From: Zongyangia hominis
Lineage (GTDB): Bacteria; Bacillota; Clostridia; Oscillospirales; Ruminococcaceae
Reading direction: 5' to 3'
DNA: 55,993 nucleotides
Assembly (NCBI RefSeq): GCF_014385095.1
Contig: NZ_JACRTC010000010.1
Location: 1-55,993, forward strand
The notes below the pieces were generated by a model. It ran no database searches, had not been told where the DNA came from, and saw nothing but the letters and a program-made list of their open reading frames with translations. Below, piece by piece: positions 17,521 through 26,445 of the stretch. Both the position numbers and the translations under genes were made by a program. The first letter of the stretch is position 1, and each line of letters starts with the position of its first letter.

Positions 17521-18060
17521 ATGAATATGACGAGCAAAAAAACGCGCGCTGTGGTGGAAGGCGCGCTGATTGCCGCGCTCTATGCGGCTCTCAGTATCGC
17601 GCTTGCCCCCATCAGCTTCGGCCAGGTGCAGGTCCGGGTATCGGAGGCCCTGACCCTGCTTCCCCTCTTTACTCCCAACGCCATTTGGGGCGTTACCATC
17701 GGCTGTGTGTTATCCAACACCATCGGCATGTTTATGGGCGTCAATATCCTGGGCTTTCTGGACATTATCTTTGGCAGCCTTGCCACCCTGCTGGCGGCGC
17801 TCATTACGAGAAAGCTCAAAAAGCCCGCGATCAAGGGACTCCCGATTCTGGCGCCGCTGCCGCCGGTGCTGCTCAATGCTGTTGTGGTGGGAGCGGAGCT
17901 TACCTTCGTGACCGTCAACCACTTTGACGCCAGGGTATTCCTTCTCAACGCCGCTTATGTGGGCCTTGGACAGCTGCTTGCCTGCTATGTGCTGGGCCTC
18001 ATGTTAGTCTGGCTGCTCCAAAGGGGGAACCTGAGCGATAAACTCTTTTTTGCCAAGTAA
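17521..18060 (+). CDS. queT: Queuosine-precursor ECF transporter substrate protein QueT
   Basis: A 179-residue integral membrane protein with about six hydrophobic segments. RAVVEGALIAALYAALSIALAPISFGQVQVRVSEALTLLP is the QueT-family N-terminus (ECF S-component for preQ1 or related deazaguanines, working with the shared EcfAAT energising module). The start is fixed by the riboswitch-embedded AAAGGA site. An upstream in-frame ATG at 17338 would swallow the aptamer and is rejected. It is monocistronic with its own terminator. Confidence 0.92.
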   Translation: MNMTSKKTRAVVEGALIAALYAALSIALAPISFGQVQVRVSEALTLLPLFTPNAIWGVTIGCVLSNTIGMFMGVNILGFLDIIFGSLATLLAALITRKLKKPAIKGLPILAPLPPVLLNAVVVGAELTFVTVNHFDARVFLLNAAYVGLGQLLACYVLGLMLVWLLQRGNLSDKLFFAK

Positions 18061-18065
18061 AATTG

Positions 18066-18097
18066 AAAGGCGGGCCCAAGGAAGGGCCCGCCTTTTT
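18066..18097 (+). terminator. Terminator after queT
   Basis: AAAGGCGGGCCC/GGGCCCGCCTTT perfect hairpin with TTTTT. Confidence 0.92.
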
Positions 18098-18099
18098 CG

Positions 18100-18325
18100 C
18101 ACCTACCGGCGGTGCTTTCGGCCGGCAGGACGCGACTTGGGCACTATGCAAGCCACCGCCGCGTCGCACGCGCTTCGGCTGCGCCGTGCCACAGCGCGAT
18201 ATGGGCCGCGGCAGGAAGCGATCTGGAACTGTTCAAATCACCGCCGCGTCGCACGCGCTACGGTTGCGTCGGAGTCACAGCGCGATATGGGAGCGGACAC
18301 TGTCCGCCCGCAGGTGGTGGATTTT
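18100..18325. repeat. Mosaic repeat, two units
   Basis: Begins with CACCTACCGGCGGTG, then two copies of CACCGCCGCGTCGCACGCGCT(T/A)CGG... and CACAGCGCGATATGGG; ends with the palindrome GCGGACACTGTCCGC (18293-18307). It abuts the -10 box of the next gene. No coding signal. Confidence 0.87.
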
Positions 18326-18336
18326 GGGACGATTTG

Positions 18337-18345
18337 TGTTATAAT
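18337..18345 (+). promoter_or_regulatory. Extended -10 promoter next to the repeat
   Basis: TGT then TATAAT (18340-18345). The -35 position falls on the repeat edge (about TGGTGG) and is poor. Confidence 0.6.
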
Positions 18346-18406
18346 AATACCGAGTGCTAAAACCAGGACCGCCGAGGGCGGCGTGATGATAAAGGATGTG
18401 AATGTG

Positions 18407-18985
18407 ATGCGTTTTTCCATCTCCCGAGCGGACCACCTGCCTGATCTGGACTCTATGCCGGTGATGAAGGTGCTCCGGTATCCGCTGGAGCCGGCCGACT
18501 TTAAACCCTTCGCCCAGGCGAGAATGTGCTACCTCACAGACAAGGGGCTGTATCTGATGATGTGGTCTTTTGAAGTGAACCCCATCTGCAATGGCAATGA
18601 CAACGACAGCTTTCTGATCTTTAAACTCCGCATTGAGGGCGGGAAGGAAATCTGTGTCAAGGTCAATCAAAACGGCTTGTACAGTTTTACCGTGGACGGC
18701 GGTGTCCGCCAGGTCAGCGACATCGGGTGCAAAATGTTCACTGGCGAGGATTTGCAGGGGATTTATTGGGGCTGCGAGCTCTTTTTCACCAATTCTTTAA
18801 TAAAATCCATCGATGGCGTCACCAATCTTCTTCCCGAGCATAGGATAGAAGGGAATATCTTCAAGACCTGTGAAGACCCAACGTTTCGTCATCACGGATG
18901 CCTGTTTTGTAGCGAAGAGCAGGCAAAAAGCTTTGATCCCAAGGCCCTGTCCAACTTGGGCCGGTTTGAGATCGTGGATTATTAA
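18407..18985 (+). CDS. Hypothetical protein, possible CBM9-like fold
   Basis: A 192-residue soluble protein with no signal peptide. The layout (a mostly beta sequence with ARMCYLTDKGLYLMMWSFEVNP, then KLRIEGGKEICVKVNQNGLYSF, and IYWGCELFFTNSLI) is reminiscent of carbohydrate-binding family 9-like proteins common in gut Clostridia, but I cannot confirm it. AAAGGA (18391-18396) favours ATG 18407 over ATG 18386. A reading frame open back to 18050 crosses the repeat and the promoter and is not real. Confidence 0.7.
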   Translation: MRFSISRADHLPDLDSMPVMKVLRYPLEPADFKPFAQARMCYLTDKGLYLMMWSFEVNPICNGNDNDSFLIFKLRIEGGKEICVKVNQNGLYSFTVDGGVRQVSDIGCKMFTGEDLQGIYWGCELFFTNSLIKSIDGVTNLLPEHRIEGNIFKTCEDPTFRHHGCLFCSEEQAKSFDPKALSNLGRFEIVDY

Positions 18986-19031
18986 GAGGAAAGCGTTTGT
19001 CTAACAAGCGCGGACAGAGGAAATCGGCAGG

Positions 19032-19066
19032 GCCGGAATGTGAAAAACTCACATTCCGGCTTTTTT
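19032..19066 (+). terminator. Terminator after hypothetical gene
   Basis: GCCGGAATGTG/CACATTCCGGC hairpin with six Ts. Confidence 0.92.
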
Positions 19067-19226
19067 GTTTTCCATCCGCCCCATTTCCCCAGAAAAGGGA
19101 AGGAAAATACCAAAGATCAGGCATGCGAAAGAAAACGGACGCATATCATAGAATGGTTGTAGAATGGACCAGGATGCCCAAAATTCCGTCTGGAGACGGA
19201 AATGTTCTTGGAAAGGGGTGAGTTTG

Positions 19227-19475
19227 ATGGACAACAATCAATTTAACGCTAAAAAGGTAGAGCAGCTGCTGGGAATGGCGTCGAAAAAGCTGGGCGTGTC
19301 CCCGAATGAGCTGAAAAACAGGCTGCAACAGGGAGACGTGCAGCACGCCGTACCCCAGGGCAAAGTGGATATGAACCAGTTTCAGAGCATTATCAAAGAC
19401 CCGGAAAAGGTCAAACAGATTTTGAACACGCCTGCGGCCAAAAAACTGTTGGGTCAAATGACGGAGGAAAAATAA
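19227..19475 (+). CDS. Small hypothetical protein, operon gene 1
   Basis: An 82-residue soluble, helix-rich protein (NAKKVEQLLGMASKKLGVSPNELKNRLQQGD...). The C-terminal half (IKDPEKVKQILNTPAAKKLLGQM) suggests a small helical adaptor. No family is recognised. The start is chosen by GAAAGGGG upstream. Three bases separate it from the next gene, so the three genes 19227-21271 form one operon. Confidence 0.75.
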   Translation: MDNNQFNAKKVEQLLGMASKKLGVSPNELKNRLQQGDVQHAVPQGKVDMNQFQSIIKDPEKVKQILNTPAAKKLLGQMTEEK

Positions 19476-19478
19476 CCA

Positions 19479-19880
19479 ATGGATGATCTGATTGCCAACA
19501 TCACCTCGATGCTGGGCTCCGAGGAAGGAATGAAAAATCTCAAGGAGATGGCAAGCGCGCTGGGACTGGATATGGACGGCGGGGCACAGGATGCCTCCGG
19601 TGGCGGGAACACGGCTACCCAGAGTCAGCCCCAGCAGCAGGGGGGCCAGCCCCCTGTGGGAGGCATCGGCGACATCGACATGAATATGATCATGGGCCTG
19701 CAAAAGGTGCTCTCCTCCCAGGGCGGCGACGACAAAAACGCGGCGCTTCTGCGCGCGCTCAAACCCCACCTTTCCGAAAAGCGGTCGGCACGAGTGGATA
19801 ACGCAATCAAGATCATGAAGATGATTGACTTGCTGCCGCTTCTCAGAGAGAGCGGCTTGTTAGGAGGGCTGTTGGGATGA
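19479..19880 (+). CDS. Hypothetical protein, operon gene 2
   Basis: A 133-residue protein: helical N-terminus (DDLIANITSMLGSEEGMKNLKEMASALGLD), a Gly/Gln-rich linker (about 35-65) and a helical C-terminal half (MNMIMGLQKVLSSQGG...KNAALLRALKPHLSEKRSARVDNAIKIMKMIDLLPLLRESGLLGGLLG). The C-terminal pattern of predicting 'KPHLSEKR' plus an amphipathic end occurs in small uncharacterised clostridial proteins. Its stop overlaps the start of gene 3 by four bases. Confidence 0.75.
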   Translation: MDDLIANITSMLGSEEGMKNLKEMASALGLDMDGGAQDASGGGNTATQSQPQQQGGQPPVGGIGDIDMNMIMGLQKVLSSQGGDDKNAALLRALKPHLSEKRSARVDNAIKIMKMIDLLPLLRESGLLGGLLG

Positions 19881-21271
19881 CCCCTGTCAAAGAGAGCTAC
19901 ACACCGGCGGAAATGGAGCGGATGCAGCGGGAAGCCATCCAACAGATGCGCCAAATGCACAGCCGTTCCCGCCAGCAGGAGCCGTCCGCCGCCTCTGGAC
20001 CGGGGGAGGGCGCTCCCCAGCCCGGAGCCGCCACTCCCTCCCACCAACCCACATCCCCCTCCGGGGGCCAGCCCTCCATGCAAAGAAGGGCGGGCGGACA
20101 GCAGCGGGGAAGCGCCCAGCAAGCGCCGACTAACCCCTCCGGCCGCAACGGGAACCCGTCCGGAACGGCACCCCATTCACCGCAGCAGAACCCATCGGGA
20201 ATTTCTAGACAAGGCGCCGACCATCTGAGTCACAGCGGATCGCAGGGAAGCGGCTCCGGCCGCAGGAGCGCGGTCGGCGGAGCGCCTCCCACCACCGTAA
20301 GCGGCGATTCCGTTTTGGACCGTCCCAACCCGTCGACAGAGCGCAGCGCGGGGAACACCGGTGGGAGCCAAGGGAATGGCCCCCATTCCCGGAGCACCCC
20401 AACCACGCAGAGCGCCGGGGGAAGCCGGGAGAACCCCTCTTCCACCGGCCGCGAACAGCGCTCCGCGCCGGGAACTGCACCCAACGGAAACCGGAATCCA
20501 TCCACCGGATCCCATGGCAATAGGCCGGGTTCTAACGCCACACGAAACGCCAGCGGCCCGAGCCGAAGCGGTGTGACCGGCGGCCAGGTAAATCCGGCTA
20601 CCGGCGCTCCGCACCATGAGTCCCCGTCCCAACGGGAAGGGGAGGAGATACCACCTAGAAATTCAACAAATGGGAATTTAAATGGAAATAATACATATAG
20701 GAATAATACTAATAGAAATAATATTAGAAATAACAACAATACGTATTCTTTCCGTCCTATAAATCCCAACGGTTTTATGGGGGGGAGCGTCATGGGGCCG
20801 GGTGGCACACCGCGGGGACAGAGCCGTCCGGGCCAAGCGCCCCGGTCTAACGGCGTTCCCCGCACCGCCCCATCCTCCCAGCACAGCCAAGGGGAAGGGA
20901 CGCAACGCCCGCGCCAAGAGCAGCGGCAGGAGCAGAGCAGCGCCGGCTTTGGCAGCGCGCCGCATACCCAAGGACACAGGCCGCCCCAGGGTCCGGGCCA
21001 GCAAGGGCCAGGCAGCGGGCGCCGCCCCAACCAGGGTTTCCAAGGGTTTGACCTGGGCAGCATCCTATCCTCCCTTGGACTGGGAGGGCAAGGGGCAGGG
21101 GAAACCGGCGGTGGTTCATCGGGCGGCGGTCTGCTAGACGGCTTGCTGGGGCCCGACGGGATCAACCTGTTTGAGAAAGACAGCTTACTGCTTTTGGGAC
21201 TCGTTTATTTCCTCTACCGGGAGGGCGCGGACCTCAAGCTGCTGCTGGCGCTGGGATATATCCTGTTATAG
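19877..21271 (+). CDS. Low-complexity Ser/Pro/Gly-rich protein, operon gene 3
   Basis: A 464-residue protein, mostly disordered. The N-terminal 30 residues look helical (TPAEMERMQREAIQQMRQMHSR), then about 360 residues are rich in Gly, Ser, Pro, Asn, Gln and Arg. An AT-rich, Asn-dense patch is encoded at about 20660-20760 (residues about 262-295). The C-terminus has GFDLGSILSSLGLGG and a hydrophobic end (LLLLGLVYFLYREGADLKLLLALGYILL), one or two membrane-like helices. The gene overlaps gene 2 (ATGA). It could be a surface or spore-associated scaffold; that is a guess from composition only. Confidence 0.75.
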   Translation: MTPVKESYTPAEMERMQREAIQQMRQMHSRSRQQEPSAASGPGEGAPQPGAATPSHQPTSPSGGQPSMQRRAGGQQRGSAQQAPTNPSGRNGNPSGTAPHSPQQNPSGISRQGADHLSHSGSQGSGSGRRSAVGGAPPTTVSGDSVLDRPNPSTERSAGNTGGSQGNGPHSRSTPTTQSAGGSRENPSSTGREQRSAPGTAPNGNRNPSTGSHGNRPGSNATRNASGPSRSGVTGGQVNPATGAPHHESPSQREGEEIPPRNSTNGNLNGNNTYRNNTNRNNIRNNNNTYSFRPINPNGFMGGSVMGPGGTPRGQSRPGQAPRSNGVPRTAPSSQHSQGEGTQRPRQEQRQEQSSAGFGSAPHTQGHRPPQGPGQQGPGSGRRPNQGFQGFDLGSILSSLGLGGQGAGETGGGSSGGGLLDGLLGPDGINLFEKDSLLLLGLVYFLYREGADLKLLLALGYILL

Positions 21272-21276
21272 CGATG

Positions 21277-21314
21277 AAAAAAGGGAGGAAACCCCGTGGG
21301 GTTTCCTCCCTTTT
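21277..21314. terminator. Bidirectional terminator
   Basis: A 17-bp stem AAAAGGGAGGAAACCCC/GGGGTTTCCTCCCTTTT with A and T runs on the two sides. It serves the three-gene operon (plus) and the DUF6440 gene (minus). Confidence 0.9.
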
Positions 21315-21325
21315 GCTTTTGCGAA

Positions 21326-21523
21326 CTACCGCTCATTCTCACCATATACGTCCGAGATGACCGGCTTCCCCTCTTTGTCCAGCAAAGGCGCCAGTCCGCC
21401 GCCGGTTCCCACGCTGTAAAATAGGTAATTGACACCGGTTTCCCGGTCCACCATAATGCGCAGTTCCTCGCCAAAGGTGCTCTGTCGGAATTTGAGAATA
21501 AAACGGTGATCTTTTTTTCCCAT
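21326..21523 (-). CDS. DUF6440 family small protein
   Basis: A 65-residue protein. HRFILKFRQ...LRIMVDRETGVNYLFYSVGTGGGLAPLLDKEGKPVI matches the pattern of DUF6440: a short beta-rich protein with the hallmark D(K/R)ETGVxYLF and GGxxPLLDxxGKP. The function is unknown. AAAGGAG lies 11 bases before this ATG; an open frame continues to 21649 but has no good site. Confidence 0.75.
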   Translation of the reverse strand: MGKKDHRFILKFRQSTFGEELRIMVDRETGVNYLFYSVGTGGGLAPLLDKEGKPVISDVYGENER

Positions 21524-21772
21524 GGCCTGTCCATCTCCTTTCTTATCCGAGGGGGAATTCCCCCGTTTCATTTGGTTTTTGGCCGGCCCGCTTCCGTTAT
21601 ACCGCATCCCTTGGGGTGTGCCCCCACTGGATGCAATGGCCCCCGGCATGTCTAGCGTTTCGGAGCCCTTAAGACATCAGCGGGATAAGGCCGGATGCCG
21701 GACCTTCCAATATACGGTTTTACCGGACAGCTCTTGGCCGCTGCTCGATGGAAAGCCGCCGAAGGCCGCTCT

Positions 21773-23725
21773 TTAGCGGCCGAAGCGTCCCGAAAGGCCC
21801 CGGGATCGCTTTTCCGGACGGACGGATTTTCCCTTTTGGCGGAATTCTCTGCGCAGCACCATGGGGGAGAGGGGCTCCACCACGCAGACCCCGTCTTGGA
21901 CTTCATTGCCCAGGAGGACCTGGGCCCCGGCAAAGCGGGGCGGCAGGGGAATGCGCATCTGGTTGTCGCTGGGGTTGACGATGACGAGCAGTTCTCCCCG
22001 CTCTCCATGCCGTAGGAAGGAATAGACGAAGTTGTCGGCGATATAGGGGACATAGTCTCCCAAAATCATGTCCCGGCTCTCCTCCCGGATGCGGGCCAGG
22101 GTGCGGACAAATGTGAGCATGGCCGCCGGTTCTTGGTTCTCGTCCAAGCAGTTCCAGGCAAAACAGGCCCGGTTGAAGGGGTCCTTGTACCCCTGCATGG
22201 CGATTTCGTCGCCATAGTAGATGCAGGGGATGCCGGGCAGGAACATGATAATGGTGAAGGCTAGACGCAATAGCGCGATGCCTCGCTGGTATTGTTCATG
22301 GCTCAGGCAGTGGGTGGCCTGCCAATTCCGATCGTTTTGACGGACCGGGTCCCCGGCCAGCACCGTGATGGCCCGGGCGGTATCGTGGGTGGAGAGAGGA
22401 TTCATCAGCACGTCGATCACCGGCCGGGGGTAGTTTTGCAGCAGGGTCAGGATGGTGTGGGAGAAGGTGTAACCGTCTTTATAGCGTAAGTAGTTGAGGA
22501 CGGATTCCATCAGCGGATAGTTCATCACGCTGTCGAGCTGCCCGCCTAACAGATACCTTCTTCTCACGCCGTAGCTGATCTTATTGGAGGCGTCTTCCCA
22601 GACTTCCCCCAGCAGGAATTTTTCGTGGTCATAGCCCTTGAGGGTCTGATTCAGGCTGTCGAGGAAGCTGTCGGGCAGCTCGTCGGCCACATCCAGCCGA
22701 AAGCCTTTGATCCCGCAGTCCAGCCAGTGGCGCACCACGCCGTGCTCCCCGCAGATAAACTCCTTGTAGGAGGGGTTCTCCTCATTCACCTCGGGCAGGG
22801 TGTCAAAGCCCCACCAGCTCTTGTAACTGGAGGGGAACTGGGTGAAGTGAAACCACGAGCTGTAAGGGCTTTCCATGCTCTGATAGGCGCCCAAGGTGGG
22901 ATAGCGGCCCTCCTTGTTAAAATAGAGGCTGTCGCTGCCCACATGGGAGAATACGCCGTCCAGGATAATGGAGATGCCGTATTGTTCCTTAGCCTCTTTG
23001 CACAGGATCCGCAAATCCTCCTCCGTGCCCAGCAACGGGTCCACTTTGAGATAATCAGCGGTATTGTAACGGTGGTTGGAGTGGGATTCAAAGATGGGGT
23101 TGAGGTAGAGTAGGGTCACGCCCAGGCTCTTGAGATAGGGGAGCTTTTCGCGGATGCCGTTTAAGTCCCCGCCGAAGTAGTCGTTGTTGCGCACGACCCC
23201 CTGGGCATCCGGCTGATAGTAGGGCTGTCCGCCCCAATCGTGGCGGAGGACCCGGTCTTGGGGCACATGCTCCTTGGGAGTGCCGCTACTGTAAAAGCGA
23301 TCGGGGAAAATTTGGTACATAATGGCGCCCCGCAAATCTTTGGGGGTGTCGAAATTCTTGTCATAGACCGTCAGCTGCCACAAATCCCCGTCGGATAAGT
23401 TAAACTGAGCGGTAAAATCCACCTTTCGCTTGATGGGGATGACTTGGGCATCGGTGACCGCTTCAAAGAAATAGAACAGAAGGGCGGGGGTATCCTGTAC
23501 GAAGGTACAGGTGAACACATTGTAGTCCATCTGCACCGATTCCAGCGCCATGGGCACCTGGATGGGTTCGTCGTACCGGTCTGCGTAGTAGACCACCAGC
23601 CGGGGGGAGAGCAAGGTGGCGCACTTGGCCAGATGCAGGTGAAACTGGACCGGTTCCCCGGCCTTCACCGCGCCAAAGGGCGCCTTATATTCGAGCAAAG
23701 TGCTGTCAAATAAACAGGGTTCCAT
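21773..23725 (-). CDS. Glycoside hydrolase family 13 (cyclomaltodextrinase/neopullulanase-like)
   Basis: A 650-residue alpha-glucan hydrolase. An N-terminal beta-sandwich domain (about 1-120, CBM34-like) precedes the (beta/alpha)8 barrel. Conserved regions are present: DGVFSHVGSDS (region I), GFRLDVADE (region II, nucleophile Asp), GEVW (region III, acid Glu) and LSTHDTAR (region IV, transition-state Asp). There is no signal peptide, so it acts on imported maltodextrins or internal glycogen. It is followed on the same strand, further right, by glycogen phosphorylase, which suggests joint alpha-glucan breakdown. The C-terminus has a basic tail (KGKSVRPEKRSRG). Confidence 0.92.
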   Translation of the reverse strand: MEPCLFDSTLLEYKAPFGAVKAGEPVQFHLHLAKCATLLSPRLVVYYADRYDEPIQVPMALESVQMDYNVFTCTFVQDTPALLFYFFEAVTDAQVIPIKRKVDFTAQFNLSDGDLWQLTVYDKNFDTPKDLRGAIMYQIFPDRFYSSGTPKEHVPQDRVLRHDWGGQPYYQPDAQGVVRNNDYFGGDLNGIREKLPYLKSLGVTLLYLNPIFESHSNHRYNTADYLKVDPLLGTEEDLRILCKEAKEQYGISIILDGVFSHVGSDSLYFNKEGRYPTLGAYQSMESPYSSWFHFTQFPSSYKSWWGFDTLPEVNEENPSYKEFICGEHGVVRHWLDCGIKGFRLDVADELPDSFLDSLNQTLKGYDHEKFLLGEVWEDASNKISYGVRRRYLLGGQLDSVMNYPLMESVLNYLRYKDGYTFSHTILTLLQNYPRPVIDVLMNPLSTHDTARAITVLAGDPVRQNDRNWQATHCLSHEQYQRGIALLRLAFTIIMFLPGIPCIYYGDEIAMQGYKDPFNRACFAWNCLDENQEPAAMLTFVRTLARIREESRDMILGDYVPYIADNFVYSFLRHGERGELLVIVNPSDNQMRIPLPPRFAGAQVLLGNEVQDGVCVVEPLSPMVLRREFRQKGKSVRPEKRSRGLSGRFGR

Positions 23726-23739
23726 GGGGCAACAGCCTC

Positions 23740-24005
23740 CTCATTGATATCACCGCCTGCCGGCGGGGGATGACGCGGCACCTACCGGTGCGGGATGACG
23801 CGCATTTGGTTTGCTCCGCAACATCGCCGCGACACCCGCGTTGCAGCCGCGTACGCGTCACAGCGCGATATGGGGGCGGCACCTACCGGCGGGGGATGAC
23901 GCGCATTTGGTTTGCTTCGCGCCACCGCCGCGTCACTCGCGTTGCAGCCGCGTACGCGTCACAGCGCGACAACCTCCACCGGCAGGTGGAAAAGGGATGC
24001 CTCCC
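23740..24005. repeat. Mosaic repeat, two units
   Basis: Two copies of GATGACGCGCATTTGGTTTGCT(C/T)CGC...CGCCGCG(A/T)CAC(C/T)CGCGTTGCAGCCGCGTACGCGTCACAGCGCGA..., bounded by CACCTACCGG(T/C)G and CACCGGCAGGTGG palindromes. It lies between the 5' end of the GH13 gene and the 3' end of glgP. No gene is seen. Confidence 0.88.
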
Positions 24006-24048
24006 CGGGCAGGTGAAGCATCCCTCAATCATTGGATAAAAGCGGGCC

Positions 24049-26445
24049 TTAGACCAGGCCCCAGATGTCCCGGGCGTAGTCGTCCACCGAGCGGTCGGCG
24101 GAGAACATGCCGGCGTTTGCCACGTTAATGAGACTCATCCGCTGCCAGCCCAACGTATCACTGTAAAGCTGTTCCGCTTTGATCTGCGCCTGTTTGTAGG
24201 CCTCGAAGTCAGCCAGGACCATATATGGGTCGCTGGTGGCCAGAGAGGTGGCAATCTCCTCAAAGGTGTTGCCGTCAAAGCCCTTGTAAAGGGTATCAAT
24301 GAGGCCCTTGATCTCCGGGTTTTTGTTATAGAGCTCCCGGGGATTGTAGTGGGGCTTGAGCTCCCGCACCTGTTCAGTCGACATGCCGAACCGGATGAAG
24401 TTTTCATCCCCCACGCTGTCGTAAATTTCCACATTGGCCCCGTCGTAGGTGCCCAGCGTCACCGCGCCCGCCAGCATCAGCTTCATGTTGCCGGTGCCGG
24501 ATGCCTCCGTGCCGGCCAAAGAGATCTGCTCGCTGATTTCAGAGGCGGGAGCTAGCATTTCCGACATGGTGACATTGTAGTCCTCCAAATAGACCACCTT
24601 GATGCGGCCGCGGACGTCGGGGTCGTTGTCGATGTGACGGCCTAAGTCGCAGATAAAGCGGATGATCTGTTTGGCCATATAGTAGCCGGGAGCTGCCTTG
24701 GCGCCGAAGATAAAGGTCCGGGGCGTGAAGGGGGTGCCGGGGTTTTGCTTGAGCTTTTGATAGAGGGAGAGGATGTGCAGGGCGTTGAGATGCTGGCGCT
24801 TATATTCGTGGAGACGCTTAACCTGCACGTCGAAGATGGAATCCGGATTTAGGACGACGCCGGTGTGCTCTTTGAGATAATGGGCGAAGTTTTCCTTGTT
24901 TTCGCGTTTAATCTGGGCAAAACGCTGGAGGACGCTCTCGTCGTCGGCGTATTTTTTAAGCTTCTCCAGTTTGGACATGTGCTTAATAAAGCTGTCGCCG
25001 ATGAGTTCGGAGATGAGGTTCGTCAACCCCGGGTTCGACTGATAGAGCCACCGCCGGGCCGCGATGCCGTTGGTGACGTTTTTAAACTTCTTGGGCTCGA
25101 TCTCATAAAACTCGTGGAAGAGATCGTCCTTGAGGATGTCGGAATGGAGCTTGGAGACGCCGTTGACGCTGTGGCAGGCCCAGACGGCCAGATTGGCCAT
25201 GCGCACCTCGTGGTTATAGATGATGGAGAGGCGATTGATCTGGTCCACGCTCTTGTGCCAGCGCTCGAAGAGATCCCGGGTGAAGCGGTTGTTGATCTCC
25301 ACCACGATCTGATAGATGCGGGGCAGCAGGAGCTTGAAGAGGTCCTCGTTCCAGCGCTCCAGCGCCTCGTTCATGACGGTGTGGTTGGTGTAGGCGAAGG
25401 TGCGGGTCACGATGGCCCAGGCCTTATCCCAGCTGTAGCCGCAGTCGTCTAAGAGAATCCGCATCAGTTCCGGAATGGCCAGCACAGGATGGGTGTCGTT
25501 GATGTGGATGGCCACCTTCTCGCTTAAGTTTTCCAGGGTGCCGTAGGTCATCAGGTGGGAGTGGACAATGTCGCCGATGGAAGCGGCCACCAGGAAATAC
25601 TGCTGGCGCAGACGGAGGTTTTTGCCTTCTAAGTGGTTGTCGTTGGGATAGAGCACCTTGCTGATGGCTTCGGCATAGGAGTTTTGTCCCAGGGCGCGGA
25701 CATAGTCGCCCTTATTAAACATCTCCATGTCGATGCCGGGGGAGACGGCCTTCCACAGGCGCAGCCGGCTGACCCCCTTGGTGCGGTAGCCGGAGACATA
25801 CATGTCGTAGGGCACGGCCTTGACGGAAGAGTAGCCCACATGGTTGATGTGGTGGTAGTTGTGATCCCAGAATTCCTGAATCTCGCCGCCGAAATGGACG
25901 TCCACCGCCCGGTCCAGCCGCTCGGCCAGCCAGACGTCGCCGCCGGGGAGCCAGTTGTCGGGCAGCTCGGTTTGCCAGCCGTCGATGATGCGCTGCTTGA
26001 AGATGCCGTATTCGTAGAGGATGGAGTGGCCGGTGGCCAGATACTCCTGGGTGGCCATGCCGTCCAGATAGCAGGCCGCCAGACGGCCGAGACCGCCGTT
26101 GCCCAGCCCCGCGTCGGGCTCGCACTCGTAGAGGTTTTCCAGTTTTACCCCAAAGGAGGCGAGGGCGGTCTTAAACTCATCCACTAACTCCAAGTTATAG
26201 ATGTTGTTTTTGAGCGACCGGCCCATGAGAAATTCCATACATAGGTAATAGACCCGCTTTTGTCCATGGCTGGTCTTTTCGCTGGCGAATTTCTTCCGCT
26301 TTTCGCTGAGCACCTCCTGCAAAATCATGGCGCAAGCCTTGTAGAAAATTTTGTCCGGCGCTGTGGCGGGCGTCTCGTTGAATTCGCGATCAAGGATGGT
26401 AATCAGCTTGTTTTTGATGTCATCGCTGGTAAAAAGCTTGTTCAA
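24049..26445 (-). CDS. glgP: Glycogen/maltodextrin phosphorylase
   Basis: A 798-residue GT35 enzyme that releases glucose-1-phosphate from alpha-1,4-glucans. The PLP-site motif EASGTGNMKLMLAGAVTLGTYDGANVEI is complete; MEFLMGRSLKNN and DAGLGNGGLGRLAACYLDGMAT are the typical N-terminal signatures. The start is debatable: TTG 26445 has GGAGGA seven bases upstream and gives the usual family length, while ATG 26490 is buried in a GGGTGC/GCACCC hairpin and has a weak site. The transcript starts near 26709, leaving a leader of about 260 nt. Confidence 0.93.
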   Translation of the reverse strand: MNKLFTSDDIKNKLITILDREFNETPATAPDKIFYKACAMILQEVLSEKRKKFASEKTSHGQKRVYYLCMEFLMGRSLKNNIYNLELVDEFKTALASFGVKLENLYECEPDAGLGNGGLGRLAACYLDGMATQEYLATGHSILYEYGIFKQRIIDGWQTELPDNWLPGGDVWLAERLDRAVDVHFGGEIQEFWDHNYHHINHVGYSSVKAVPYDMYVSGYRTKGVSRLRLWKAVSPGIDMEMFNKGDYVRALGQNSYAEAISKVLYPNDNHLEGKNLRLRQQYFLVAASIGDIVHSHLMTYGTLENLSEKVAIHINDTHPVLAIPELMRILLDDCGYSWDKAWAIVTRTFAYTNHTVMNEALERWNEDLFKLLLPRIYQIVVEINNRFTRDLFERWHKSVDQINRLSIIYNHEVRMANLAVWACHSVNGVSKLHSDILKDDLFHEFYEIEPKKFKNVTNGIAARRWLYQSNPGLTNLISELIGDSFIKHMSKLEKLKKYADDESVLQRFAQIKRENKENFAHYLKEHTGVVLNPDSIFDVQVKRLHEYKRQHLNALHILSLYQKLKQNPGTPFTPRTFIFGAKAAPGYYMAKQIIRFICDLGRHIDNDPDVRGRIKVVYLEDYNVTMSEMLAPASEISEQISLAGTEASGTGNMKLMLAGAVTLGTYDGANVEIYDSVGDENFIRFGMSTEQVRELKPHYNPRELYNKNPEIKGLIDTLYKGFDGNTFEEIATSLATSDPYMVLADFEAYKQAQIKAEQLYSDTLGWQRMSLINVANAGMFSADRSVDDYARDIWGLV

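Noticed and set aside
18050..18406. N-terminal extension of the hypothetical gene
   Set aside because: It crosses the queT terminator, a repeat array and the promoter.
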